Part shown: one piece after another, positions 36,643-44,839 of the stretch
How the letters are laid out: each line of letters opens with the position of its first letter
Numbering within the stretch: position 1 is the stretch's first letter
Origin: Streptomyces scabiei 87.22
GTDB taxonomy: Bacteria > Actinomycetota > Actinomycetes > Streptomycetales > Streptomycetaceae
Direction: 5' to 3'
Assembly: GCF_000091305.1 (NCBI RefSeq)
Contig: NC_013929.1
Location: forward strand, 1,488,001-1,552,000
DNA length: 64,000 bases
The notes under the pieces: generated by a model
Seen by the model: only the letters and a program-made list of their open reading frames with translations
Told to the model about the DNA's origin: nothing
Databases searched by the model: none
Program-made: the position numbers and the translations under genes

Positions 36643-37653
36643 TCAGCCCTTCCTGGCCCGGCTCGGCTGCACCCGCTTCGGCTCGCCCGGCATCTTCGGG
36701 TACTCCGGCGGATACGGCAGATCCCCGAGGCCGTGGTCGTGTTCGTCCCGCGCCGCCAGTTCCAGCAGCGCCTCCAGCGAGAACGCGTGCTCGTCCATGT
36801 CGGCGTGGACGTCCCCCACCTCGGCGAAACGCGACGGCATGGTCCCCAGGTCGAAGTCGCGCGGCACGGCGGCCCCGACCTCGTCCCAGGTGAGGGGGGC
36901 GGAGACGGGCGCGTGCGGGTGGGGCCGTACGGAGTAGGCGGAGGCGATGGTGCGGTCGCGGGCGGTCTGGTTGTAGTCGACGAAGATCTTCGCGCCGCGT
37001 TCCTCCTTCCACCAGGCCGTGGTCACCTGCTCGGGCATCCGGCGCTCCAGTTCGCGGGCCACGGCGATGGCCGACCGGCGCACCTGGGTGAAGGTCCAGT
37101 CCGGCCGGATCGGCACGAAGACGTGCAGGCCCCGCCCGCCGGAGGTCTTGGGCCAGCCGCGCAGCCCGCCGTACTCGTGCAGCACCTCGCGCAGTTCGTG
37201 CGCCGCGCGCACCGCGTCCCCGTAGTCGGTGCCGGGCTGGGGGTCGAGGTCGATCCGGAGTTCGTCGGGGCGGTCGACGTCGGCGCGGCGGACCGGCCAG
37301 GGGTGGAAGGTGAGCGTGCCGAACTGGGCGGCCCACACGACGGCGGCGACCTCGGTGGGGCACATCTCGTCGGCGCTGCGGCCGCTGGGGAAGGTGATGT
37401 GGGCGGTGGGGATCCAGTCGGGCATGTTCTTGGGGGCCCGCTTCTGGAAGAAGTTCTCGCCCGCGACCCCTTCCGGGTAGCGCTCCAGCGTGGTGGGCCG
37501 GTCGCGCAGGGCGCGCAGGATGCCGGGGCCCACGGCGATGTAGTACCGGGCGAGGTCCAGCTTGGTGAAGCCGCGCTCCGGGAAGAAGATCTTTCCCGGG
37601 CTCGACAGCCGTACCGTCCGCCCCGCCGCCTCCAGCTCCACCGCTTCGCCCAT
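36643..37653 (-). CDS. LigD-type primase-polymerase domain protein (non-homologous end joining)
   Basis: 336 residues: a free-standing LigD polymerase domain with no ligase or nuclease part. Motifs are SPGKIFFPERGFTKLDLARY at the start, LERYPEGVAGENFFQKRAP, the catalytic metal site in ELRIDLDPQPG (Asp-x-Asp), KTSGGRGLHVFVPI and the third Asp in KIFVDYNQTARDRTIASAYS. It extends and fills DNA ends, preferring ribonucleotides, during NHEJ. Divergent from the ATP-dependent ligase LigC with 88 bp between, an arrangement recalled for Streptomyces polymerase/ligC pairs. Ku is not in the window. Confidence 0.92.
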   Translation of the reverse strand: MGEAVELEAAGRTVRLSSPGKIFFPERGFTKLDLARYYIAVGPGILRALRDRPTTLERYPEGVAGENFFQKRAPKNMPDWIPTAHITFPSGRSADEMCPTEVAAVVWAAQFGTLTFHPWPVRRADVDRPDELRIDLDPQPGTDYGDAVRAAHELREVLHEYGGLRGWPKTSGGRGLHVFVPIRPDWTFTQVRRSAIAVARELERRMPEQVTTAWWKEERGAKIFVDYNQTARDRTIASAYSVRPHPHAPVSAPLTWDEVGAAVPRDFDLGTMPSRFAEVGDVHADMDEHAFSLEALLELAARDEHDHGLGDLPYPPEYPKMPGEPKRVQPSRARKG

Positions 37654-37741
37654 GCGAGCCACGGTAGGCGGAGCGGAGGAAAGCCGCATACCCGGCGTAT
37701 TCCACCGCGCGGCGCCCGGAGCGCGGTCGCAGAATCGGAGC

Positions 37742-38818
37742 ATGGATCTTCCGGTGATGCCGCCCGTGAAACCGATGCTCGCCAAGTCCGTGGCGAAGAT
37801 CCCGCCGGCCATGCACTACGAGGCGAAGTGGGACGGGTTCCGGGCGATCGTGTTCCGCGACGGCGCCGAGGTGGAGATCGGCAGCCGGACGGGCAAGACG
37901 CTGACCAGGTACTTCCCCGAGCTGGTCGCGGCCCTGCGCGAGCGGTTGCCGGAGCGCTGTGTGATGGACGGCGAGGTCGTCATCGTGCGGGGCGGTCATC
38001 TGGACTTCGATGCCCTGACCGAGCGCATCCACCCCGCCGACTCCCGTGTCCGGATGCTGGCGGAGACGACTCCGGCCTCCTTCGTGGCCTTCGACATGCT
38101 CGCCCTCAACGACGAGTCGCTCCTCGACGTCCCGCTGACCGACCGGCGCGCGCTGCTGGAGCTGGCCCTGTCGGAGGTGACGGCCCCGGTGCACGTGGCT
38201 CCGGCGACCAGGGACCGTGAGCTGGCGGAGCGGTGGTTCGAGCAGTACGAGGGGGCGGGTCTGGACGGGGTGATCGCCAAGCCGCTCGATCTGCGCTACC
38301 GGCAGGACGAACGGGCCATGTTCAAGATCAAGCACGAGCGGACGGCGGACGTGGTGATCGCCGGCTACCGCTTCCACAAGAGCGGGCCGGTGGTCGGCTC
38401 CCTGCTCCTGGGCCTGTACGACGCCGGCGGCGCCCTCCAGCACATCGGTGTCTGCGCGGCCTTCACCATGAAGCGGCGCGCGGAACTGGTGGCGGAGCTG
38501 GAGCCGTGGCGCCTTCAGGACGTGGGGGAGCACCCCTGGGCGGCGTGGGCCGAGGAGGCGGCGCACGACACGGCCCGGCTGCCGGGGGCACCGAGCCGGT
38601 GGTCGGCGAAGAAGGACTTCTCCTGGGTGCCGCTGCGGCCCGAGCGGGTCGCCGAGGTCGCGTACGACCACATGGAGAACGGCGTCCGCTTCCGCCACAC
38701 GGCCCGCTTCCGCCGCTGGCGCCCCGACCGTACGGCGGAGAGCTGCACCTACGGGCAGCTGGAGGAGCCGGTCACCTACGACCTGGCGGAGATCCTCGGC
38801 CCCGACGCCGGTCCCTAA
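37742..38818 (+). CDS. ligC: ATP-dependent DNA ligase LigC
   Basis: 358 residues, LigC size. Nucleotidyltransferase motif I is YEAKWDGFRAI with the adenylated Lys; downstream motifs include RCVMDGEVVIV, FVAFDMLAL, GLDGVIAKPLDLRY and MFKIKHERTADVVI, followed by the OB-fold domain (GSLLLGLYDAGGALQHIGVC; VRFRHTARFRRWRPDR). It seals DNA nicks and breaks and probably acts with the divergently encoded LigD-type polymerase in end joining or base-excision repair. No polymerase or nuclease domain is fused. Confidence 0.93.
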   Translation: MDLPVMPPVKPMLAKSVAKIPPAMHYEAKWDGFRAIVFRDGAEVEIGSRTGKTLTRYFPELVAALRERLPERCVMDGEVVIVRGGHLDFDALTERIHPADSRVRMLAETTPASFVAFDMLALNDESLLDVPLTDRRALLELALSEVTAPVHVAPATRDRELAERWFEQYEGAGLDGVIAKPLDLRYRQDERAMFKIKHERTADVVIAGYRFHKSGPVVGSLLLGLYDAGGALQHIGVCAAFTMKRRAELVAELEPWRLQDVGEHPWAAWAEEAAHDTARLPGAPSRWSAKKDFSWVPLRPERVAEVAYDHMENGVRFRHTARFRRWRPDRTAESCTYGQLEEPVTYDLAEILGPDAGP

Positions 38819-38865
38819 CGGCCTCCGCCCCGGCACCGGTCAGGGGTCCGCGACAGGGCTCCGCG

Positions 38866-40056
38866 TCAGGGCTCCATGACGACCTTGATCGCCCCGTCCT
38901 CCTTGCGCTGGAACATCTCGTACGCGTGCGGCGCGTCGCTGAGCGGCACCCGGTGGGTGGCGAAGTCGTCGACGCCGAGGGGGTCACCGTCCGTGAGGAG
39001 GGGCAGGATGTCGTCGGTCCAGGTGCGGACGTTCGCCTGGCCCATGCGCAGCCGGATCTGCTTGTCGAACATGGTCAGCAGCGGCAGCGGGTCGACCTTG
39101 CCGCCGTACACACCGGAGAGCGAGATGGTGCCACCGCGTCGTACGAGGTGGATGGCCGTGTAGAGCGCCGCCAGCCGGTCCACGCTGAAGTGCTCGGCGA
39201 CACGTGCGCCGAGCGCGCGGGGCAGGTGCCCGGCCGTGTTCTGGACGAGCCGGGCGGCCGCGCTCCCGTGGGCCTCGGTGCCGACGGCGTCGATCACGGA
39301 GTCGGGCCCTCGTCCGGCGGTGCGGTCCTGGACCGCGGCGACCAGGTCCTTCTCGTCCTCGTAGTCCCGCAGGTCGAACGTCTCGACACCCCGCTCGCGT
39401 GCCCGGCGCAGCCGCTCGGGCACCAGGTCGATTCCGAACACCTGCTCGGCACCGCGTTCCAGGGCCACCCGGCAGGCCATGTCCCCGATGGGGCCGAGGC
39501 CCAGCACGGCGACACTGCCGCCGGGCGGGATGTGCGCGTACTCGACCGCCTGCCAGGCGGTGGGGAGCACGTCGGAGAGGTACAGGAAGCGGTCGTCGGA
39601 CGGCCCCTGCGGCACCTTGATCGGGCCGAACTGCGCCTGGGGGACGCGCAGGTACTCGGCCTGGGCTCCGGGGACCGCGCCGTACAGCCGGGTGTAGCCG
39701 AAGAGGGCTGCCCCCATGCCCTCGCCGGTGCACTGGGTGGTCTCGCACTGGGTGGGAAGGCCGGTGAGACACATCCAGCAAGCCCCGCAGGCGATCTGGA
39801 ACGGCACGACCACCCGGTCCCCTGCCGCCAGGTCGGGCACCGCGGCGCCGACCTCCTCGACGATGCCCATGGGTTCGTGCCCGAGGATGTCGCCCGGCGT
39901 CATGAACGGGGTCAGCACCTCGTACAGGTGCAGGTCGGAGCCGCAGAGCCCGGTGGACGTGATCCGGATGACCGCGTCCGTCGGCTCCTGGATCACCGGA
40001 TCGGGCACGGTCTCCACGCGTACGTCCCGCTTGCCCTGCCACGTCACTGCCTTCAT
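38866..40056 (-). CDS. Zinc-dependent alcohol dehydrogenase, glutathione-independent formaldehyde dehydrogenase-like
   Basis: 396 residues, longer than standard ADHs as in the formaldehyde dehydrogenase/dismutase group. Catalytic zinc ligands are in GLCGSDLHLYE and GHEPMGIVEEVG; structural zinc Cys in ACGACWMCLTGLPTQC. The NAD motif is VAVLGLGPIGDMACRVAL with an Asp after the second strand (FGIDLVPERL), indicating NAD. Natural substrates are uncertain. ATG 40056 gives MKAVTWQGKRDVRVETVPDP. It is divergent from the DUF3048 lipoprotein; the 130-bp spacer has ACCAGT/ACTGGT at 40125-40145. Confidence 0.9.
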   Translation of the reverse strand: MKAVTWQGKRDVRVETVPDPVIQEPTDAVIRITSTGLCGSDLHLYEVLTPFMTPGDILGHEPMGIVEEVGAAVPDLAAGDRVVVPFQIACGACWMCLTGLPTQCETTQCTGEGMGAALFGYTRLYGAVPGAQAEYLRVPQAQFGPIKVPQGPSDDRFLYLSDVLPTAWQAVEYAHIPPGGSVAVLGLGPIGDMACRVALERGAEQVFGIDLVPERLRRARERGVETFDLRDYEDEKDLVAAVQDRTAGRGPDSVIDAVGTEAHGSAAARLVQNTAGHLPRALGARVAEHFSVDRLAALYTAIHLVRRGGTISLSGVYGGKVDPLPLLTMFDKQIRLRMGQANVRTWTDDILPLLTDGDPLGVDDFATHRVPLSDAPHAYEMFQRKEDGAIKVVMEP

Positions 40057-40186
40057 CGCGCCCACACTCCGTTTCCTGCCTCGGTCGGTGAGTCCGGCAC
40101 GGGTACCCGACAGCCCGTCCACGAACCAGTCAGAAACGAACTGGTATGGCCATCCATTAACCAATAAGCGCACAATCGAAGACATC

Positions 40187-41188
40187 ATGGACGAGACGAG
40201 CACGACCGGCAGAAGACCGCGGGCGCGGGCGGGGCGCCGCGCGACGACAGGGGCACTGCTCGCCGCCCTGGCCGCGGCCGCCCTGCTCGCGGGCTGTACC
40301 GGGACCGGCTCGGAGGGCGACGGCGGGCACGGACGCAGCGACGGCGGCGGGGACGACCGGGCCAGTGCGTCGCCCGTGGGTTCCGTGCTCGCCGTCAAGA
40401 TCGACAACGTCTCGGCCGCCCGCCCGCAGACCGGCCTGGACGCCGCCGACGTGGTCTACGCCGAGCAGGTCGAGGGCGGTCTCAGCCGGCTGATGGCCGT
40501 GTACGCGACGAGGTTCCCGGCGAGCGTCGGCCCGGTGCGCAGCGCCCGTGAGTCCGATCTGGAGCTGCTGCGCCAGTTCCACGAGCCGACCCTGGCCTTC
40601 TCCGGCGCGCAGAGCAAGCTCCTGCCCCTGATAGACCGGGCGCCCCTGCACGCGAAGACTCCCGAGGACGCCGGCGGCGCGTACTACCGCGGCGACGAGA
40701 AGCCCGTGCCGCACAACCTGTATCTGCGCCCGGAGAAGCTGGTCGGCCCACCGCCCGGCCCCGGCGCCCTGACCACCGGCTTCCGCCACGGTCCCGCCCC
40801 CGACGGCGGCACTCCCGAGGACTCCCGCACCGTCCGCTATCCGGCGGCCCGCTTCACCTTCACCTGGTCCGGCGACAGCAACCGCTGGCAGGTCTCCATG
40901 GACGGCACCCCGACGATCACCACCGACGGCGCCCGGGTCGCCCCCGCCACGGTCGTCGTCCAGCACGTGCCGATCCGCCCGTCCCGCTTCCGCGACTACC
41001 TGGGCAACAACACCCCGTACACGCAGACGGTCGGCGCGGGACGGGCGGAGGTCCTGCGGGACGGCCGGGTCTTCGAGGCGCACTGGGAGCGCGAGGACGC
41101 GACGGACGGCACGACCTTCACGACGGCGGACGGCGCGCCGATGGACTTCGCGCGCGGCCAGGTCTGGGTGGTGTACGTGAAGGCGTGA
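40187..41188 (+). CDS. DUF3048 domain lipoprotein (YerB-like)
   Basis: 333 residues. A long basic start, membrane core and lipobox LLAGC (Cys at about residue 36) mark a lipoprotein, followed by a Gly/Asp linker. The DUF3048 domains begin VLAVKIDNVSAARPQTGLDA and DVVYAEQVEGGLSRLMAVYA and end with DGTTFTTADGAPMDFARGQV and WVVYVK. Distant members were found in spore-forming bacteria; the role is unknown. It is probably surface-bound, and a peptidoglycan link is only a guess. Confidence 0.85.
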   Translation: MDETSTTGRRPRARAGRRATTGALLAALAAAALLAGCTGTGSEGDGGHGRSDGGGDDRASASPVGSVLAVKIDNVSAARPQTGLDAADVVYAEQVEGGLSRLMAVYATRFPASVGPVRSARESDLELLRQFHEPTLAFSGAQSKLLPLIDRAPLHAKTPEDAGGAYYRGDEKPVPHNLYLRPEKLVGPPPGPGALTTGFRHGPAPDGGTPEDSRTVRYPAARFTFTWSGDSNRWQVSMDGTPTITTDGARVAPATVVVQHVPIRPSRFRDYLGNNTPYTQTVGAGRAEVLRDGRVFEAHWEREDATDGTTFTTADGAPMDFARGQVWVVYVKA

Positions 41189-41199
41189 GATCTGTCGTT

Positions 41200-41661
41200 C
41201 TACCGGGCGCCCGAGGACTCGGCCGGGCTGCGCAGTTCCTCCGCCGCGTCGGCCACCCGCCGGATCAGCTCGAAGAACAGGTCCTGCTCGTCGGCCGACA
41301 GCGGCGCCAGGAACACCTGGTTCATCCGGGCCGTCCGCACCGTGAGCCTGCGGTGCGTGCGCACGCCGTCCTCCGTGAGCCGGAGCAGGAAACGCCGCCC
41401 GTCCTGCGGATCGCGCACCTTGTCGAGCAGGCCCCGGCGCCCGAGCCGGCTGATGACCTCGGACATCGTCGAACGGTCGAGCCCCACCCGCTCCCCCACC
41501 GTGCGCTGGTCGAGGCCCGGCTCGGCGACGAGCGTGTTGAGGACGGCGAACTGCGGCGAGGTGATCTCCTCGGAGACCATCGCGTTCCACAGCAGGTAGT
41601 GCGCCTGCTGCAGCCGCCGGGCGAGGTGCCCGGGATGGGCGGAGAGGTCCACCGCGGCCAT
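41200..41661 (-). CDS. pcaV: MarR-family regulator of protocatechuate catabolism (PcaV-like)
   Basis: 153 residues. The winged HTH spans about residues 30-100: ITSPQFAVLNTLVAEPGLDQ, RTVGERVGLDRSTMSEVISR, LGRRGLLDKVRDPQDGRRF. It is divergent from pcaH, the arrangement of the S. coelicolor pca cluster, where the MarR protein PcaV represses the operon and is released by protocatechuate. Symbol assigned by synteny and family. It probably binds the TGCACTGA-type sites in the 341-bp divergent region. Confidence 0.85.
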   Translation of the reverse strand: MAAVDLSAHPGHLARRLQQAHYLLWNAMVSEEITSPQFAVLNTLVAEPGLDQRTVGERVGLDRSTMSEVISRLGRRGLLDKVRDPQDGRRFLLRLTEDGVRTHRRLTVRTARMNQVFLAPLSADEQDLFFELIRRVADAAEELRSPAESSGAR

Positions 41662-42002
41662 GTTCGCTCCTCGGCTCGAATGAGTCGGACACCGTGCGCC
41701 GCCGCCATCAGCTGTCAGCTGTCAGTGACGATTCGTACGTGCACTGAATAAGCATCCGACATCCGGCAGAGTGTGTCCAGATGCCCGCCCACGAGTGATT
41801 TCACCGCCCTCATGGGCCTTGACGAGGGGACGGAGGGAGTGGCAGCGTAAACGAAACTTCACCCCAATACTCAGTGCGCTGACTAAATCGCCGAGATGAG
41901 CCGAGACCAACCGAGGCGGCCCGGGGACCCGCCCCCACCCCCGCCCCCGCCCTGCCCCGGGGCCCCGCCTTCGACGAGCCCGACAAGACGTCAGGAACCG
42001 CC
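41662..42002. promoter_or_regulatory. pcaV-pcaH divergent control region with two MarR-type boxes
   Basis: GTGCACTGAATAAGC (41739-41753) and, inverted, TACTCAGTGCGCTGACTA (41868-41885) share GCACTGA-TA. The second is an imperfect palindrome (ACTCAG-TGCG-CTGACT), close to the 35-region expected for pcaH. AGCTGTC is directly repeated at 41710-41723. The two boxes, about 130 bp apart, are the best candidates for the repressor sites of both promoters. Confidence 0.5.
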
Positions 42003-42776
42003 ATGACACTCACCCAAGCGGACATCGACCAGGAGATCGCCGCCGAGCACGCCGCCTACGCCAAGCGCGTCGCCGACGGCGCGCCCGTGGAGCACCAGCC
42101 GCGCCGGGACTACGCCCCCTACCGGTCCTCGGTGCTGCGGCACCCCAGGCAGCCGCCCGTCGGGATCGACGTCACCCAGGACCCGGAGCTGGTGGAGCTG
42201 GCCTCGCCCGCCTTCGGGGAACGGGACATCACCGAGATCGACAACGACCTCACCCGCCAGCACGACGGGGAGCCGATCGGCGAGCGCATCACCGTCTCCG
42301 GCCGGCTCCTCGACCGCGCCGGTCGCCCGCTGCGCGGCCAACTGGTCGAGATCTGGCAGTCCAACTCGGCCGGCCGCTACGCCCACCAGCGCGAGCAGCA
42401 CGACGCACCCCTGGACCCGAACTTCACCGGTGTCGGCCGCACCCTGACCGACGACCAGGGGCACTACCACTTCACGACGATCCAGCCGGGCCCCTACCCG
42501 TGGCGCCAGCACGTCAACGCCTGGCGGCCGGCTCACATCCACTTCTCGCTCTTCGGCTCGGCCTTCACCCAGCGGCTCGTGACGCAGATGTACTTCCCGA
42601 ACGACCCGCTGTTCCCCTACGACCCGATCATCCAGTCGGTGACGGACGACGCGGCCCGGCAGCGGCTGGTCGCGACCTACGACCACAGCCTGTCCGTGCC
42701 GGAGTTCTCGATGGGCTACGCCTGGGACATCGTGCTGGACGGCCCGCAGGCCACCTGGATCGAAGAAGGACGCTGA
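42003..42776 (+). CDS. pcaH: Protocatechuate 3,4-dioxygenase beta subunit
   Basis: 257 residues. The PcaH N-terminal extension (residues 1-75) precedes the intradiol dioxygenase core: ITVSGRLLDRAGRPLRGQLV, EIWQSNSAGRYAHQREQHDA, and the Fe(III) site in GPYPWRQHVNAWRPAHIHFS, supplying Tyr and two His ligands. It forms the iron-binding partner of PcaG and cleaves protocatechuate between the hydroxyls to 3-carboxy-cis,cis-muconate. First gene of pcaHGBL, six bases before pcaG. Confidence 0.95.
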   Translation: MTLTQADIDQEIAAEHAAYAKRVADGAPVEHQPRRDYAPYRSSVLRHPRQPPVGIDVTQDPELVELASPAFGERDITEIDNDLTRQHDGEPIGERITVSGRLLDRAGRPLRGQLVEIWQSNSAGRYAHQREQHDAPLDPNFTGVGRTLTDDQGHYHFTTIQPGPYPWRQHVNAWRPAHIHFSLFGSAFTQRLVTQMYFPNDPLFPYDPIIQSVTDDAARQRLVATYDHSLSVPEFSMGYAWDIVLDGPQATWIEEGR

Positions 42777-42782
42777 CCCGCC

Positions 42783-43388
42783 ATGACGAAGATCGACACC
42801 AGCCGCCCGGAGACGGTGCTCCCGACCCCGTCCCACACGGTCGGCCCGTTCTACGGCCACGCCCTGCCCTTCCCCGGCGGCGGCGACATCGCCCCCGTGG
42901 GCCACCCCGACACGATCACCCTCCACGGCCACATCCTCGACGGTGCGGGCGACCCGCTGCCGGACGCCTTCCTGGAGCTGTGGGGCCCCGACCCGGACGG
43001 CAACCTCTCCCGGGTCGACGGCGCCATGCGGCGCGACCCCGCGAGCGGCGGCTTCCTCGGCCGCAACGGCGTGGAGTTCACCGGCTGGGGCCGTGTCCAG
43101 GCCGACGCGTCCGGCCACTGGATGGCCCGAACGCTGCGGCCCGGCGCCCGCGGGCGGAACGCGCCGTACCTCAGCGTGTGCGTCTTCGCGCGCGGTCTGC
43201 TCGTCCACCTGTTCACCCGGATCTACCTGCCGGGCGACCCGGCCGCGCTGGCCGCCGACCCGCTGCTCTCCCGGGTGGACGAGGCGCGCCGGAGCACGCT
43301 GATCGCCGAGGAGCAGGGGAACGGCACCTACCGTTTCGACATCCGCCTTCAGGGCGAAGGCGAGACGGTCTTCCTGGAGTTCCAGTGA
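42783..43388 (+). CDS. pcaG: Protocatechuate 3,4-dioxygenase alpha subunit
   Basis: 201 residues, start LPTPSHTVGPFYGHALPFPG after a short lead, then TITLHGHILDGAGDPLPDAF and LELWGPDPDGN. It lacks the full Fe ligand set, as expected for the alpha subunit, which completes the active-site cavity. The stop overlaps the pcaB GTG start (GTGA), so translation is coupled. Confidence 0.95.
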   Translation: MTKIDTSRPETVLPTPSHTVGPFYGHALPFPGGGDIAPVGHPDTITLHGHILDGAGDPLPDAFLELWGPDPDGNLSRVDGAMRRDPASGGFLGRNGVEFTGWGRVQADASGHWMARTLRPGARGRNAPYLSVCVFARGLLVHLFTRIYLPGDPAALAADPLLSRVDEARRSTLIAEEQGNGTYRFDIRLQGEGETVFLEFQ

Positions 43389-44839
43389 CTTCTGCTGACG
43401 CCGACACCGGTCTGCTCGCCCCCGGGTGGACCGGCTCCCCGGCCGCGGCCGCGACCGGCGACACCGCCTATCTGCGGGCGCTGCTCGACGCGGAGGCCGC
43501 GCTGACCCGCGCCCAGGCCGCGCTGGGGCTGGTCCCCGCCGCGGCCGGGCCCGCGGTCACCTCGGCCGCGGACGCCGCCGCCTTCGACGCACGGTCCCTC
43601 GCGGAGCGCGCCCGCGGCGGCGGCAATCCGGTGATCCCGCTGGTCGCGGACCTCACCGAGGCGGTGGGCGACCCCTACGGCCCGTACGTCCACCGGGGGG
43701 CGACCAGCCAGGACATCATGGACACGGCGACGATGCTGGTGGCCGCCCGCACCCTCGACCTGATCCTGGCCGACCTCGGGCGCACGGAGTCCGCGCTGGC
43801 CGCCCTCGCGGCCGCGCACCGGGACACCGTGATGCCGGGCCGTACGCTCACCCAGCACGCCGTGCCCACGACCTTCGGGCTGAAGGCGGCGGGCTGGCGC
43901 TCCCTGGTGCTGGACGCCCGGGACCGGCTCGCGGTCGTCCGGGCGAGCCTGCCCGCACAGCTCGGGGGCGCGGCGGGCACGCTGGCGGCCTTCACCGTCT
44001 TCCGGTCGACCGACGAGTCGACCGACGAATCGACCGACGAATCGACCGACGAATCGACCGACGACGGGAACGCGGCCGGCTCCGGCACCGAGAACGCGGC
44101 AGCCGGCACCGGCGCCGAAAATGCGTCCACCACCCACGCCCTCGTCGCCGCGTACGCCCGTGAAGTGGGGCTGCGCGAGCCCGAGTTGCCCTGGCACACG
44201 CTGCGCACCCCGGTCGCGGACCTCGCCGGGGCGCTGGCCTTCGCCGCGGGCGCCCTCGGGAAGGTCGCGGCGGATGTGCTCGTCCTGGCCCGGACGGAGA
44301 TCGCGGAGGTCGCCGAGGGCAGCGGGGGCGGCTCGTCGGCGATGCCGCACAAGGCGAACCCCGTACGGTCCACGCTGATCGCGGCGGCGGCCCGGCGGGC
44401 TCCCCAGCTGGCGGCGGCCCTGTACGGCGCGCTGGCCGCCGAGGACGAGCGGCCGGCCGGGGCGTGGCACGCCGAGTGGGAGCCGTTGCGCGATCTGCTG
44501 CGCCTGGCCGGCGGCGCGGCGCGGGACGCGGTGGACCTCGCGCGGGGGCTGCGGGTGGACGCCGATGTGATGCGCGCCCATCTCGACCTCACCCACGGGT
44601 TGATCGTCTCCGAGCGGCTGGCGGCCGAGCTGGCCCCCGTCCTGGGCCGGGCCCGCGCCAAGGAGCTGCTGACCCGGGCGGCCCGGCGGGTCCACGCCGA
44701 GGGCCGCCCGCTGGGCGAACTGCTGTCCGAGGAGCCGGAGTTGAGCGGCCTCGGCCTCGACCTGGCGGATCTCGTCGATCCCAGGCGCTACACCGGCTCC
44801 GCCGCAACCCTCACCGACCGTGCTCTGGAGCGACGTTGA
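43385..44839 (+). CDS. pcaB: 3-carboxy-cis,cis-muconate cycloisomerase
   Basis: 484 residues from GTG 43385, in the fumarase/aspartase superfamily: YVHRGATSQDIMDTATML, RTLTQHAVPTTFGLKAAGWR and the signature GGGSSAMPHKANPVRS. It cyclises carboxymuconate to gamma-carboxymuconolactone. An unusual insertion (residues about 206-244) includes four STDE repeats, STDD and an Asn/Ala/Gly stretch. It replaces a short loop after LGGAAGTLAAF. The insertion comes from a 12-bp tandem repeat and keeps the frame. The stop overlaps the pcaL start. Confidence 0.93.
   Translation: MTSADADTGLLAPGWTGSPAAAATGDTAYLRALLDAEAALTRAQAALGLVPAAAGPAVTSAADAAAFDARSLAERARGGGNPVIPLVADLTEAVGDPYGPYVHRGATSQDIMDTATMLVAARTLDLILADLGRTESALAALAAAHRDTVMPGRTLTQHAVPTTFGLKAAGWRSLVLDARDRLAVVRASLPAQLGGAAGTLAAFTVFRSTDESTDESTDESTDESTDDGNAAGSGTENAAAGTGAENASTTHALVAAYAREVGLREPELPWHTLRTPVADLAGALAFAAGALGKVAADVLVLARTEIAEVAEGSGGGSSAMPHKANPVRSTLIAAAARRAPQLAAALYGALAAEDERPAGAWHAEWEPLRDLLRLAGGAARDAVDLARGLRVDADVMRAHLDLTHGLIVSERLAAELAPVLGRARAKELLTRAARRVHAEGRPLGELLSEEPELSGLGLDLADLVDPRRYTGSAATLTDRALERR
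44006..44065 (+). repeat. Five-copy 12-bp tandem repeat inside pcaB
   Basis: TCGACCGACGAG then three copies of TCGACCGACGAA and one TCGACCGACGAC, contiguous. Each copy encodes Ser-Thr-Asp-Glu(Asp). Identical units point to recent slippage expansion; the 12-bp period preserves the frame. Confidence 0.9.
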
